DNA of 64,000 nt from Ianthella basta. Lineage: Eukaryota > Porifera > Demospongiae > Verongiida > Ianthellidae. The stretch covers positions 4,047,129-4,111,128 of the forward strand of contig OZ025871.1 of assembly GCA_964019415.1 (NCBI GenBank), given 5' to 3'. A program made the position numbers and the translations under genes. Shown in pieces: positions 1 through 12,014 of this stretch (position 1 is the first letter of the stretch; every line of letters begins with the position of its first letter). The notes under the pieces were generated by a model. That model searched no databases, had not been told where the DNA came from, and saw only the letters and a program-made list of their open reading frames with translations.

Positions 1-99
1 TAGCTAGCTACATGCCTTTTAGCTATTATAGCAACGTAGCTATTGTGGTACTAACTATCTTATTAAGACTGCATAAAGTCGGCGAATGTATATAATCTA

Positions 100-335
100 T
101 ATATGCTGGCACCAGTTGTATAGCAATAAATGAGAGTATGTGCAAGGTATTTATAGTTATGTGCAGAAAAACTGGTGCATGACGTCATATAGCCGCCATC
201 TTGGGAGATCCCCTTACGTTGGTTTCAGGCACTGAGCGAAATCTGTGCTAGCCACGTTGTGAAACGGCAATTACAAGAAGACCAAATCAAGTCCTTCGTG
301 GAACTGCCAACTGTGCACAGATCACGATCACTGAG
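100..335 (+). promoter_or_regulatory. Copy A promoter and untranslated leader exon
   Basis: A perfect CRE palindrome TGACGTCA (180-187) is followed five bases later by GCCGCCATCTTGG (192-204), the reverse complement of a YY1-type site. Both are kept, with one base change at most, in copies B and C, whose flanks differ more. Downstream is a conserved segment ending at a strong donor, CTGAG|GTGAGT (exon end 335). It has no useful open frame, so I read it as a non-coding first exon. The transcription start is not visible; it probably lies near or just after the YY1 site. Confidence 0.55.
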
Positions 336-788
336 GTGAGTGTTTCGTTAACACCGTACATAGCTAGCTAGCTAGCCAGGTAAATCGACCCTTCAATCCT
401 AGAGTGAACTGCCCGTTATTGAAGAGTACCGACTCTAGTCCCACTCCACTCTAGTGACATCCCTACCACTCATGGTTGAATTGTGTGATTTCTCACTTAT
501 TTCGTGACCTGCGTCACCAGTGCGTTTGCCGTTGTGTAGACAATCATCCAAATCCACTTCCGCAAACGTTGGCCTTGTCGATTTCTCGACTGCTTCCCAT
601 TTCTTTGAGCTAGTCAGAGTGTGAGTCCATGTCTGTTTCCTTCATCTGACGTTTAACTATTGACGAGGGTTTTTGTACGCGTGTGATTAATAGTGTTAAT
701 ATCATTGCAAGTCAATAGCAAAATAGTATATTTTTACTATGTATGTGTAGTGTATAATTATGATCTGCCTTCCCTCAATCTGTCATAG
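336..788 (+). other. Copy A intron 1
   Basis: The segment between the leader-exon donor (336) and the acceptor TCTGTCATAG (ends 788). Copy C keeps the first part (to about 540) and copy B the last part, so the sequence is shared by all three genes. I see no coding signal. It holds a short TAGC repeat near 361-376. Confidence 0.5.
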
Positions 789-1057
789 ATCCTCCAGTTC
801 AGGCAGTATGCCCATCTCCGCCCAGCAGTGGTGCGTGTCTGTTGGGCTGTTCAACTGCAGTCGAATGAGGTGGCTGTTGAAAGGAGGAGGAGCGAAGATG
901 ACAGCTGCTCCCTCGTCCTCCAGGTCCAACGCGCATGCGGTGAAGAGAGGGCTCCTTCCACTTCTTTACCTGCTCATGTTAGCCTGTGCAATGCTTCCCC
1001 GACTCCTCCTCATTTAGAGTGGGGACGTGGAGCTCAACCCTGGACCAGTCGAGACAG
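789..1057 (+). CDS. Copy A 2A-leader exon, interrupted by TAG
   Basis: The ATG at 808 opens MPISAQQWCVSVGLFNC, which matches the leader of copy C (MPISNERWRVAVGL). The frame continues through Ser-rich and basic stretches and a hydrophobic run rich in Leu, then meets TAG at 1015-1017. The next ten codons (1018-1047) encode SGDVELNPGP, a complete 2A-like ribosome-skipping motif, still in frame. The exon ends GTC GAG ACA G|GTGAAT at 1057 in phase 1, which fits the Death-domain exon. In copy B the TAG position is CAG (Gln), so TAG looks like a C-to-T change. Either translation stops before 2A, or the stop is read through, or the copy is defective. Confidence 0.6.
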
Positions 1058-1732
1058 GTGAATATGAAGGGATGTATTAAATGTGCCGTACAGTTAATGT
1101 GGCACCCCAGTTACGTATCTAGTATGCTATTGCTATGGAAATTCATATGGTTTATTGTGGTGTGTTATTATCCCTAGTGATATGTTCCTGTATGTTTCCA
1201 GTCTGATGTAGACCAGTACCCCATACTGCCTCCACTGGTGTATATGTGTCGTGTGCTCACTTGTAGACTGACCCAGTCTTCCTCCTAGCATAAACAGTTT
1301 CCCTCTAAGTTGCACAGCATACTAACTGTTCACTCAATTACAGCATGCAAGAGGTATCCAGTATATCCCTGTTATCTCTGCTGTGCAGCTCACAGTAACT
1401 GCATTCATTCATTAGTATTTTGTTCGTATTTGATTTATTAGTCCATGAATACACTGCATGACTGGTGTATTGTTAAATTAAGGAATATAACAGTACTATG
1501 GTATTAAGGACAACCTCTTGCATAGAAGAAACTGTCCATTGATTGACTGGTTGATTGATTGATTGATTGATTGATGACTGTATCAGTACTGTGCACCTGT
1601 ATGTTGTGTACAAGAATATATCTGTATTGAGTATGTACTGTATGCTGTGTTGGGTGTTGTTTCATGTACGTGTATTTGCCGCTACACCATATCCTATTCC
1701 AGTGCATGTGTTTGTACCTGGTTGCTCTGTAG
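1058..1732 (+). other. Copy A intron 2 with RTE 3' tail
   Basis: Intron between the 2A-leader and Death exons. It carries the 3' end of an RTE-type LINE (about 1499-1575) ending in (TGAT)n-like repeats. The same insert lies at the same place in copy B (about 16322-16400), so it predates the duplication. Nothing else is recognised. Confidence 0.55.
1499..1576 (+). mobile_element. RTE-type LINE 3' tail fragment
   Basis: A line such as GGACAACCTCTTGCATAG followed by a run of TTGATTGA units matches the 3' end of the full-length RTE element at 52.4-55.5 kb and the tails at 7.07 and 39.6 kb. It is 5'-truncated to well under 100 bases. It lies inside intron 2 of copy A and is shared with copy B. 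Confidence 0.6.
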
Positions 1733-2058
1733 GTGCTGAGCCATCTCTGACTGATCTTTTAAGACACGTTGTCCCAACCGTTGCGGCACAGTGGAAGATG
1801 GTGGGGTATGCCTTGGGAGTGCAGCCTGAGGTCTTGAGCACTGTTGAGTACAATGAGCGGAGAGCAGAAAGATGTGCAATGGAGCTCCTAGCTCTGTGGT
1901 TACATAGAGCTCCTGGAACAGGTGATCAACCTCGTACGTGGCATTCTGTTCTAGAAGCAGTTGAAACGGTGATTGGACCTGGAGAGAAAGAGAGAATTGA
2001 GGCTAAACTGAACACATTGACAACAGATTCTTCACTTCATGATAACTGTCAGAAAATG
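1733..2058 (+). CDS. Copy A Death-domain exon
   Basis: Acceptor CTCTGTAG|GT; starts in phase 1 and ends in phase 0 at ATG|GTGAGT. It encodes about 109 residues with the Death-fold pattern: a first helix SLTDLLRHVVPTVAAQWK, then MVGYALG, a charged helix ending NERRAERCAMELLALWL, and TWHSVLEAVETVIG. Spacing and the paired Trp/Leu pattern fit a Death domain (homotypic adaptor in apoptosis and NF-kB-type signalling, cytosolic). Upstream is the 2A leader, downstream the Gln-rich exon; phases match on both sides. Family assignment is from motif reading only. Confidence 0.7.
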
Positions 2059-3404
2059 GTGAGTATCTGCGTAATATTAAACAACATAATTATTCATGTG
2101 TCAAAACTTGCCTGTGGTACAAGAAAGCTGGTCGTGCAATGCTAGTCTGTTGTGTTAGATCCTTGCTCCTATTACATTATGCCTGCCTTGGGGTGTTAGG
2201 TCTATTGTGCGATAGACTGTGTGGTGCAACTCATGCAGACCTGTTGGGAATTATACATATCCTTGACAAAGAACTGACTGCATTTTCTTGTAAATCCCAC
2301 TTCTTTTCCATGGCACACGTGAGACATATCATAAATCTTCTAACACTTCGAAAATCTAATTAGTGCAAACTTTCTGCAGTCTTACTTTGAATTGTTCGTA
2401 ATTTTCACATTATTGGATATAATTTTGTGTAGACCTCTAATTTTTGGCAACGGTACCAGGGTACTGCATAATACTCCAAGTGAAATGGTACCTAACAATG
2501 GTAAACACACCTAACGTAGCTGTGTTGCCTTCAGATATGTCTGCCATGTTGAGATTAGCTTTCTACGAGTAGCGCAGGTGACAGCTACAGCTTTCCTTAC
2601 CTGGGTGTTCTTTCCCCAGCAAGTCAAACAAAATCCTCTGCAATAATGGGGATCCAAACCTCTGCTATAATGCCTGATATTGTAGAAAAAGCCAGTGGTG
2701 CCCATTTACTCATGGAGCGTTCCAAAAAATGGCAGCAGAGAATGCCTCCAATTTTGCAAGAGGCCATAATTATTGCAAGAACGAAAAAGAATATACTTCC
2801 TCCAAAACTTCGAAAAGTTGAAATGAAAAGTCTGAAATGTTTATGAATTTTAGAAGATTTACAGTAGTCCTCTGTCCTACTTTCAGCCTATGCACGTAGC
2901 CAGTCCTTGTGCAATGAATATCAGTACCGTGCTGTCTATGTAGGATGGTGGTTGTTTGCTTGCTGTAAAACAAGAAAAAAGTAGCACTACTACCGTATAG
3001 GGTTGAAAACTGGTGATAAAGGCTACCCATGCATGAGGAAGTGTCGATTGTACACTACACAGGACTAACCTTACTTCCAAGAGAACGTGTGTGCTCCCAC
3101 CAAAAATGACCTCGACATTTTCTGTGTTTCGTCTTCTTCTTCTTCTCTGACAGCAGTAGTCCTCCTTGTGAGGTGGCACACATTCAACAGCTGACATGTG
3201 TCAGATTGGGTCAGAGTCCATGGCTTGTTTAGTTGTATCTCCAACATTATTCCACACTCTTCACTCGTCAATTCCTCATTCATTGATTCATTTATTGTGA
3301 CTTGGTTGTTTGTATCAGCTCCTGATTATGTAATAGTGTCAGGCGAGCTAAATAGACGTGCACAGCTTTATGTACCTCTCTTTCTACTGTATTCTACTAA
3401 ACAG
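2059..3404 (+). other. Copy A intron 3
   Basis: Intron between the Death and Gln-rich exons, conserved almost throughout in copy B. A 66-codon open frame (2646-2846) is kept in both copies, but the whole intron is equally conserved, so this is not evidence of coding. There is a run of CTT at about 3131-3147. Confidence 0.45.
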
Positions 3405-4254
3405 GTCACCAGTCTAGTCCCAACTACTCCCACTACTGCCCACCTAAGCACTGGGCAGTTGTCGACAACATTTCCAGCCATCTTGTCTGCCCAACACTCA
3501 CTCTTACCCCAACCTGTCTTCTCCATGGCAATAACCAGTCAAGCACTGCCAACTGTTCACACCACTACTCACGCTACTGTTGCTCCTGAGATGCAGAGTC
3601 AAGGCAGACTAGGACACCACAGCATGCACCAACACCCCGAGGTGGTGTGGGGACAGCATCAAATGCAGCAGTTAGCAGCTACACAGTATCAACAGCAGCA
3701 GCAGATGTCTACCACTGAGGTGGGGCCTACTGGCTCCTCCTCCTCCAATCCCAGTCCCTACTGCAGCTCCTACAGAATTGATCGTCCAGTTACTGGCATG
3801 CCACAGGGTGTGGCATCTGCCCCCTCTTTGGCACAGGCACATACACAAGTGCAATATGCCAACCTACTCCAGCAACAGCAGATGTTGCTTAACCAATGGT
3901 ATGGCATGATGCTGCAGGGAGCCATGCTGGGTCTTCACCCTTCTACCATGATGACCTTGGAGCAGTACCAGGCCTACCAGACTGCACTGCAGGGCACTCA
4001 GGTGCAGCAGTTGAGGCAGATGGAGCAGACGGCACAGCAGCCCACCCCTCCTGAGGTGGGTGTGGTGCAGCAGGCAATGGTGCACCAGACACCTCCCCAC
4101 CTCACGTCACTACAGGACTCCTCTGTGAGACAGACCCCCTACCAGTCAGCGAGGAGCCAGTTGTCTGCGGTGGACCCTCCCTTACAAGGATCAGGTCCCT
4201 CTGTTGGTGGACCTCCATCATCAAAGGAAAGCAAAGGAGACAACACAGGGCAAG
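3405..4254 (+). CDS. Copy A Gln/Pro-rich linker exon
   Basis: Acceptor ACTAAACAG, phase 0 start, donor GGGCAAG|GTGTGC at 4254, phase 1 end. It encodes about 283 residues of low complexity: Thr/Pro-rich at first (PTTPTTAHLSTGQ), then Gln/His/Met-rich with QYQQQQQMS and LLQQQQMLLNQWYGMML, then a Pro/Ser/Gly tail. No folded domain is recognised; it probably is a flexible, perhaps prion-like or coactivator-like, linker between the Death and CARD modules. In copy B this exon is split by a 644-bp segment that is absent here. Confidence 0.65.
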
Positions 4255-4376
4255 GTGTGCTTCCATCTACTCCTGATATTATATGACATCTACGTACTCC
4301 TGATGACATATAACGAGTTCACCAGCTCTCTTCGTGGCATAAATTGAGTATGCTAGATAGTATGGTTACCCTGCAA

Positions 4377-4439
<63 letters not shown>

Positions 4440-4692
4440 TGTGTGCATGTGTGGGGGGGTATGAAAAATGACTTAGAAATGATTAACTGAAAAGCATGGT
4501 GATGAGCAATAGCAACTCAACATTTTGACTCACCTCACTTCTGTGGATTTCACTCAGCATAACCAAATCCTTTGTTCGCTAGCTATATATATCCCGTGAA
4601 TCTTTGCATGCTCATAGTACACAATGCAGCTATTTTCTGGTCGATAAGGTAACCTTTTTACCTATAGCTCTTTTGTCTGTCCTGTGGTTCAG
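4255..4692 (+). other. Copy A intron 4
   Basis: Intron before the CARD exon. It contains a (GT)n tract of about 53 bases and otherwise unremarkable sequence shared with copy B. Confidence 0.5.
4380..4432 (+). repeat. (GT)n microsatellite
   Basis: Uninterrupted GT dinucleotides. Copy B has the same tract at 19832-19888 with a different length. Confidence 0.95.
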
Positions 4693-4985
4693 CCTCCTTT
4701 GTGCAGATTATGTGTAATCGGGAGAATGCCAAGGCATTCCAAGAAAACATGAATGCTGCAGGAATTGTAGATGGCCTAGAATTGATAGGATGCATTGCAG
4801 AAAGGGTTGCAACTGACATCCGTCGGTCCAAGGACAGGAAAGAAGCCAATAACCACCTCTTGCAGTATATGAAGAATGATGCAGATGAGCAGACAGTGAA
4901 GGCTATTTTCCAAGAAGCTTCTGAACAGACAGACTTCAAGAATATGCAGATTTATGCTGCCGACATGCTAACTAGACTGCAATAA
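4693..4985 (+). CDS. Copy A terminal CARD exon
   Basis: I chose acceptor GTGGTTCAG|CC at 4693, not the nearer TGCAG at 4706, because only 4693 gives the phase-1 start that the Gln-rich exon needs. It encodes about 97 residues ending MLTRLQ and TAA. The pattern, NAKAFQENMNAAGIVDGLEL then a six-helix-like spacing with ANNHLLQYMKNDADEQTVKAIF, resembles a caspase-recruitment domain (CARD). With the Death exon this makes a Death-CARD adaptor, an arrangement also seen in the animal adaptor CRADD/RAIDD but in reverse order. The CARD call rests on the helix pattern and is less certain than the Death domain. Confidence 0.6.
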
Positions 4986-5754
4986 GGTTTGTATGGGTGT
5001 GCACGTACATTACGTACCTATCTTTGTTGTGAAACTCCCTAAATGTAAGTGTGAATGCATTGATACACCTCTAACCCTAGGTGGCCTAAGTAGTGACGGT
5101 ATAATAGACATCTATAATTATTGTTCCTGAGTCAGTGTCAGTATTTCAACATGTTAAGTGCACCCATCATGGTAGTCTTATGGAATAGTATTAGTGAAGA
5201 TGTGTGCGCATGTACTCATGATTGAAACCTTACAACACTTCAGTTAGGTGAATGTATCAATTGTCATTAGTGCAGTGTATTCCTTTCCCCTCTCCCCTCT
5301 CTGACCCCTCCTCCCCCCTTCCCTCCCTCCTTCCCACACCCATCTCCCACCTGGTATCCTTTCCTCTCTCCATCTCTATCTCATGTGCACATCTCATTAC
5401 AGTGGATTACAGACATACATGAACTCCTACTTAATATGCATCTGTAACCAGGTTCATGCATGAATGTGTACACCCAAAGCTTTAAGTTTTGACTCCCCTG
5501 AACATATTTCTAATATCCACCATAATTTTGTATGTTTTCTACGCTTTGTATAATTTATAGTGCACTGTATATTTGTACTCTGGTCCCTTGGCTGTAATTT
5601 AGGAGTTCATTATTCAACCTCATCATCCAACTGTCGTTGTGGATGCAACTGAACTGGGTGATCGATGGCTGTGCCCCCTTCTGCCATTAGCATGCCCTGG
5701 GCCATGGGAGACAAGTAATACATAATTATTGCAGCGTTGGCCATGGCTTATAGG
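4986..5754 (+). other. Copy A 3' untranslated region and end of duplication
   Basis: Follows the CARD stop and is matched by copy B up to about 5754 (B 21386), where similarity ends. A pyrimidine-rich stretch lies at 5281-5360. No coding signal. Confidence 0.45.
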
Positions 5755-7065
5755 AATTGGCTTCTTGCCCTTTTCCATGATAGCTCATGATCAATTATAC
5801 AGTCATACACACCCAGCCTGCATGCATGCATGTGCGCATGGGATAATCCATCATAGAAACACGCCTGCCCACAAATGTACGCCACTCCTGTATAAGAGCC
5901 AAAGCCATCTTACCTAATAAATACAAAATTTGGCTTTTGTAATATTATAGTGCATGTCGGATGGATAAAATTACCTTTGTATTTACATATAATGGTATAG
6001 CTATATAACTAAAGGAGGATACATGGTTCTATGGTTACTATTATTAATATTCATACATATTTACACGAATGAAGAGGGAGGAACTCTAGATCTCGGTATC
6101 CAATTGTAATACGGAATGATGTAATAATATAACTGGCCACACTCCCTGGAGGTGTGACCAGGAAATAAAAGTGAGTTGGGGGCATGTTCAGACTGCCATT
6201 ATGGATAAGGTCCATTTATAAGCATGCCAAAGTCAAAATGATGTAACAATTTGAAGTCACAGCCAGTCATGATCATGATATCGATCATTTGAAAGGTTTG
6301 GTTCTGCATCTTAGCCCTGAAGAAGACCAGAGCATCTGGTCAAAACGTTGGCAAGGTTTTCAACCCTGTTGTGAAGCTGGTATTGGAGAACCAACCCTTT
6401 CTGATGCCTGAGCCAGCTGAGAAGCCCTCACTTCTTGATATCATTTATCAGTTGCATGCGAGATATGTCTGACGAAACACAAAGAATGGGTAATATAAGT
6501 GGCATTAGCATGCAGCTGGCTACATTAGATGTCTGCTGATACTCTATGCAGCTGGAGGTTTCTCTACTAGCTATAATCTCTCCTATTTCTTCACTTTACT
6601 GTAGCTACATTTGTAGCTAGCTAAACCTTTGACATATTCATAAATTGCTAGTCATGCATAAGCTATACAGCTAGCTATATATAGCTACATACATAGCTAT
6701 TGCTATTATTTACCCAACCATGCATGCACTTGAGCTGTTAGGCCTTTAGATCTCGATCTGCTATATAGGTTCATTATGGATGAACATGCTCGGATTGTGC
6801 CTTGAGTGTGCTAAGATGTGCCAGTGAATGATCAGCTGTCTAGTAAAAGTTGATGGTTCAGTTAATTCACTTCAGACCTTCTGGGATGCACTACTATTTG
6901 CTCCAAGCTACGTACTTCACACTTTACTTTCATCCTTCTGCATGCCTGGCTCAGTCACACTTATTGCTCAGGTACATCAGGACACTTTGTTTATGCGGGA
7001 CCCCGGCCATTTCCAAAAAAAGTTAAGCATGCAATCAGCCAGTCTATGATTAGGAAGGAAGCCAA
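5755..7065. other. Spacer downstream of copy A
   Basis: AT-rich, unique to copy A's flank. There is an AATAAA at about 5918 and a hammerhead-like motif near 6320 (see its own entry). No exon is supported. Confidence 0.4.
6315..6395 (+). other. Possible decayed hammerhead ribozyme core
   Basis: The order CTGAAGA, a perfect 7-bp stem GACCAGA/TCTGGTC with a three-base loop, then AAAACGTTG matches the hammerhead scheme CUGANGA - stem II - GAAA - stem III. One core base looks changed (G12 read as A or C). GTTG...CAAC downstream could be stem III. Such motifs occur in Penelope-like and other retroelements; this one would be a remnant. No reverse transcriptase is seen beside it. Confidence 0.35.
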
Positions 7066-7250
7066 CACCAAACAATCAATCAATCAATCAATCAATCAAT
7101 AACCATAGCTTATCTCCTATGCAGGAAGTTGCTACTATCTTTACAGTATTTAAATATCAATGTCAATTACTAAGTTCAGTACTGCGTAGATACTAGGATT
7201 CTTCTACTAGTCTACTAGGATACTCTTTAATTGCAACCATAATTTTATAG
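7066..7250 (-). mobile_element. RTE-type LINE 3' end, truncated
   Basis: A run of CAATCAAT units followed by CATAGCTTATCTCCTATGCAG and ACTATCTTTACAGTATTTAAA is nearly the same as the 3' end of the intact RTE element at 52.42-52.50 kb. It lies on the minus strand and has lost its coding part. Confidence 0.65.
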
Positions 7251-7329
7251 CTATAGACTACTTTAATGGAATGCAGTTGAGAAAATGAATAATATACAAT
7301 AAACTTTTATTAGCATCTACAAATTGACA

Positions 7330-9150
<1,821 letters not shown>

Positions 9151-9305
9151 GAACATGGCATGTGTGTGTGTGCGTGTATGTGCATGTGTGTGTAACCATT
9201 GTATATCACAAATGTCAATACCTTAAACTGAAGTGAGTCCTATATACTAGATTTGGCCATTGTGTCATGTGCCATGTTTGCTGTATGTTCCTCCCCTGCA
9301 TGCAG

Positions 9306-9336
9306 GCAGCAGAAAGGGCAAACGAAGTGCTACAGA
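9306..9336 (+). CDS. Candidate short exon of an unrecognised gene
   Basis: Between CTGCATGCAG and GAAG|GTACTC a short open piece reads AAERANEVLQK. Supported only by splice-like borders and its place ahead of other candidate exons. Low confidence. Confidence 0.25.
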
Positions 9337-9429
9337 AGGTACTCCTTTTTTGGCAAAGAAGGGGAGAGGTTACTCCTAATCTGACCATTGTAAATGGACA
9401 CACACACACATATATAGGTATGCTGCTGA

Positions 9430-9470
9430 CTGAATACACACAACACACACACACACACGTACACACACAC

Positions 9471-9534
<64 letters not shown>

Positions 9535-9549
9535 GCACACACACACACA
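9430..9549 (+). repeat. (CA)n microsatellite
   Basis: CA dinucleotides with a few GT/CG interruptions. Confidence 0.9.
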
Positions 9550-9619
9550 TGAAACACATGTTCATAAACACTCATCCATGTACTGTTCACTCGTTGTCCT
9601 GTCTCCAATTCTCCCCAGC

Positions 9620-9791
9620 ACTTCAGACACCACAGGACCACTCCCCAATGTGCACCTTCCCTCAGCAGCCTTTCACATCACTCATGTAGCCCCACCCACA
9701 TCCAATGTAGCCCCACCCACATCCAATATAGCCCCACCCACATCTATTGCAACTCCACCCCTCGACACAGTCAACAGCAGAAGCTAACAGG
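9620..9791 (+). CDS. Candidate exon with SPTHIQ repeats
   Basis: Between a CTCCCCAG acceptor and AACAG|GTGTGT one frame is open throughout and has three tandem copies of SPTHIQ(C/Y), from a 20-bp DNA repeat TGTAGCCCCACCCACATCCA. Ser/Pro/Thr-rich, no domain recognised. It may be an exon of the gene whose other Pro-rich pieces lie at 10.26-14.5 kb. Confidence 0.3.
9685..9746 (+). repeat. 20-bp minisatellite, three units
   Basis: Three direct copies of a GTAGCCCCACCCACATCCAA-like unit, the third diverged. Confidence 0.85.
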
Positions 9792-10063
9792 TGTGTGTGT
9801 TGTTATGGCAACTGGTTGTATTTGCATTCATCATGCACTCTAGTGTTTGTTGTACAGGCCACTCCCTATTGTATCCCCTACAACCACACTCTCCTGCTGT
9901 GTGTCTGGTTGAGTGACTGCCAGCATCATGTCTCCACTGTCTGACCACAGTACCTACCCACTCCTCACACCAACTACATGTCTGAAGGACACTCATGAAA
10001 TAGGAGGCCACACCTCAGTGGACTACTAATACCAATGTCATTGTACCCTTCCAACATGCACAT

Positions 10064-10064
<1 letters not shown>

Positions 10065-10103
<39 letters not shown>
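10065..10103 (+). repeat. (CA)n microsatellite
   Basis: Pure CA dinucleotides, about 39 bases. Confidence 0.9.
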
Positions 10104-10105
<2 letters not shown>

Positions 10106-10260
10106 CATGTGAGTCTGTAGTCCACACTTTGTACCAAGTCTGATTATGACCAGACCATCTTCTAGACAACCCTCTTGTCTCCTTGTGGCATCCACTCAAC
10201 TCTTTCATTAATGCTAATATTGAACACTCTCCCCCTCTCTCTTCCTCTACCAATCACCAG

Positions 10261-10381
10261 GAGGTACAAGCACACACACACACACCATTGCCTGCAGTAC
10301 TCCTCCCAGTACAATATGGATTCCCCTTCTACCTCTGCCCCCACCTCCTCTTCCCCGGACCACTCCCCCCAGCAGCAATCA
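10261..10381 (+). CDS. Candidate Ser/Pro/Gln-rich exon
   Basis: Acceptor ATCACCAG and donor CAATCAG|GTAGGT frame an open piece ending SPSTSAPTSSSPDHSPQQQS. Typical of low-complexity linker regions. Function unknown. Confidence 0.35.
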
Positions 10382-10800
10382 GGTAGGTCAGGTAGTCCAC
10401 TGCAGAGTGTGCACACCTCACCCACTGCATGCTCCATTACTTGTGCTCCGGCTAGCAGGCTATCCCGCTAGACCAACCCAGGGTAGAATGGTGCTAATTG
10501 ACATGTTGTTACACAGTGCACAGATACAGTGCAACCTGCCCAGATGGAGTCTGTCGCTCACTGCAACACTTAATGGGCCAGGGCAGGGAAACCTATTTTT
10601 TGTACAGCAATGTAATTTGTTGCTATGCTTTTGTACATGAATACCATATTGTTGGTGCAATCTTTTAATTCAATTGTTTATACTCCATTTCACATTTCAA
10701 CCCATGCAACCTATACTGTATGTATGCGTGTTCTTCCCCTATCCCTCCCTCTCTTTCCTTTACTCTTCCTCCTCCCCTCCCTCTATTGCAATGTCTGGCA

Positions 10801-10893
10801 GTGTCAGGTGTCTCAGTCCTCCAGTAGTGGACCCAACCAAGGAGCGAGCCCCACTCTGTAGAACTACCCTACACTCCACCTCCAAGACACACA
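10801..10893 (+). CDS. Candidate exon, unrecognised gene
   Basis: Acceptor GTCTGGCAG, donor CACAAG|GTATGG. One frame is open, reading CLSPPVVDPTKERAPLCR and on to STSKTHK. No family recognised. Confidence 0.3.
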
Positions 10894-11440
10894 AGGTATG
10901 GCAGTTTGTGGACAGCTTAATTACATAATGCTGACTTGCCAAGTGTCAGTAACATGGTAGTCTGTGCTTGCACACACATTGACTATGACCAACCACATAG
11001 CACTGATGGGACAGTGGGAACTCTCTTGGTTTAATTCCTTGAGCCATTCCTTGTGCTGTTCATAGCACTCTACAGTGGACAACAGTGGATGGTGTGGCTA
11101 GTCCATAGGGAATTGCTAACTCCCTATGGACTGACCATGTGCTGTGTGTACTAGTCTGTGGCTCATGAAGTATTATATCATAGTCATGTAAGTGTTTGTG
11201 ATACTACCAACTACCTCGGGCATGCAGTGAGTTGTACATATTCAGTGCCATGTGTGTTGTCTTGTTCATCCCCTGTGTGATGTTATGTCTGCATGATGGA
11301 TGCAGTGAGTCCCTCCACTGACCTCTGTGTGCACCCTCTCTCCATGTGACCTTGCACACTATACAGCTATGATGAACTACCTCATCATGATGCAGCCCAC
11401 CCTGATGGTCCTACCATGGCAGTGGCCACAGGCACCTCCA

Positions 11441-11525
11441 GGTGGGTGGGGCCAGGGCGGGGCAAGTAGTGAAGTAGTCCATGCACCATTTGAAGGGCAG
11501 CACCACTGCATGGGCAGCCAAGGAG
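11441..11525 (+). CDS. Candidate Gly-rich exon, repeated
   Basis: Between CACCTCCAG and AAGGAG|GTAGTC the frame reads GGWGQGGASSEVVHAPFEG and on. The second half recurs at 7950-8005. Unknown function. Confidence 0.25.
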
Positions 11526-11559
11526 GTAGTCTACTGTAATAGGACATACACTATCTTCT

Positions 11560-11666
11560 AGGTGTACCTGGTGAAGTGCAGTATGGGTGGGTATATGCAG
11601 GTGTACTGGATCTGGACCGAGAACAAGGGTCACTAGCATTTTTAGATGTTAGCATTGAATGGACAG
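11560..11666 (+). CDS. Candidate exon, repeated
   Basis: Acceptor CTTCTAG and donor GGACAG|GTGATC frame GVPGEVQYGWVYAGVLDLD and on to FLDVSIEWT. The related copy near 8035 has frame-breaking changes, which leaves this one as the better candidate. No family recognised. Confidence 0.3.
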
Positions 11667-11881
11667 GTGATCTAGGACACATTTGCAGTGAGACTGCCTG
11701 TCCTTATGCTCAGTGTCAACCTCTGTGTGGTGTGTTGTGCATGCACCACAGTGTAGTTGGTGATTAAGTGTCACCTACCTATATGCCTCTCCATTTCTCA
11801 TTCACCCAAACACACATTATACACACACTAGGTAATGTGAATATGTTGTGTGTGCATATGTTCACTTGTGTGTGTGTGCAT

Positions 11882-12014
<133 letters not shown>

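Larger units (their letters stand above)
808..4985 (+). other. Gene A: 2A leader - Death - Gln-rich - CARD
   Basis: Whole coding span of copy A. Exons 789-1057, 1733-2058, 3405-4254 and 4693-4985 join in consistent phase (1, 0, 1). If 2A worked, the leader would separate from a Death-(Q-rich)-CARD protein of about 490 residues that would start with Pro. The only visible lesion is the TAG at 1015. Expression is unproven. Confidence 0.55.

Noticed and set aside
2646-2846. 66-codon open frame conserved in copies A and B (also 17472-17672)
   Set aside because: The whole intron is equally conserved between these young duplicates, there are no splice sites in matching phase, and no domain is recognised.
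4701-4706. TGCAG as acceptor for the CARD exon of copy A
   Set aside because: It gives a phase-0 start, while the preceding exon ends in phase 1 and would run into a stop; the acceptor at 4692 fits.
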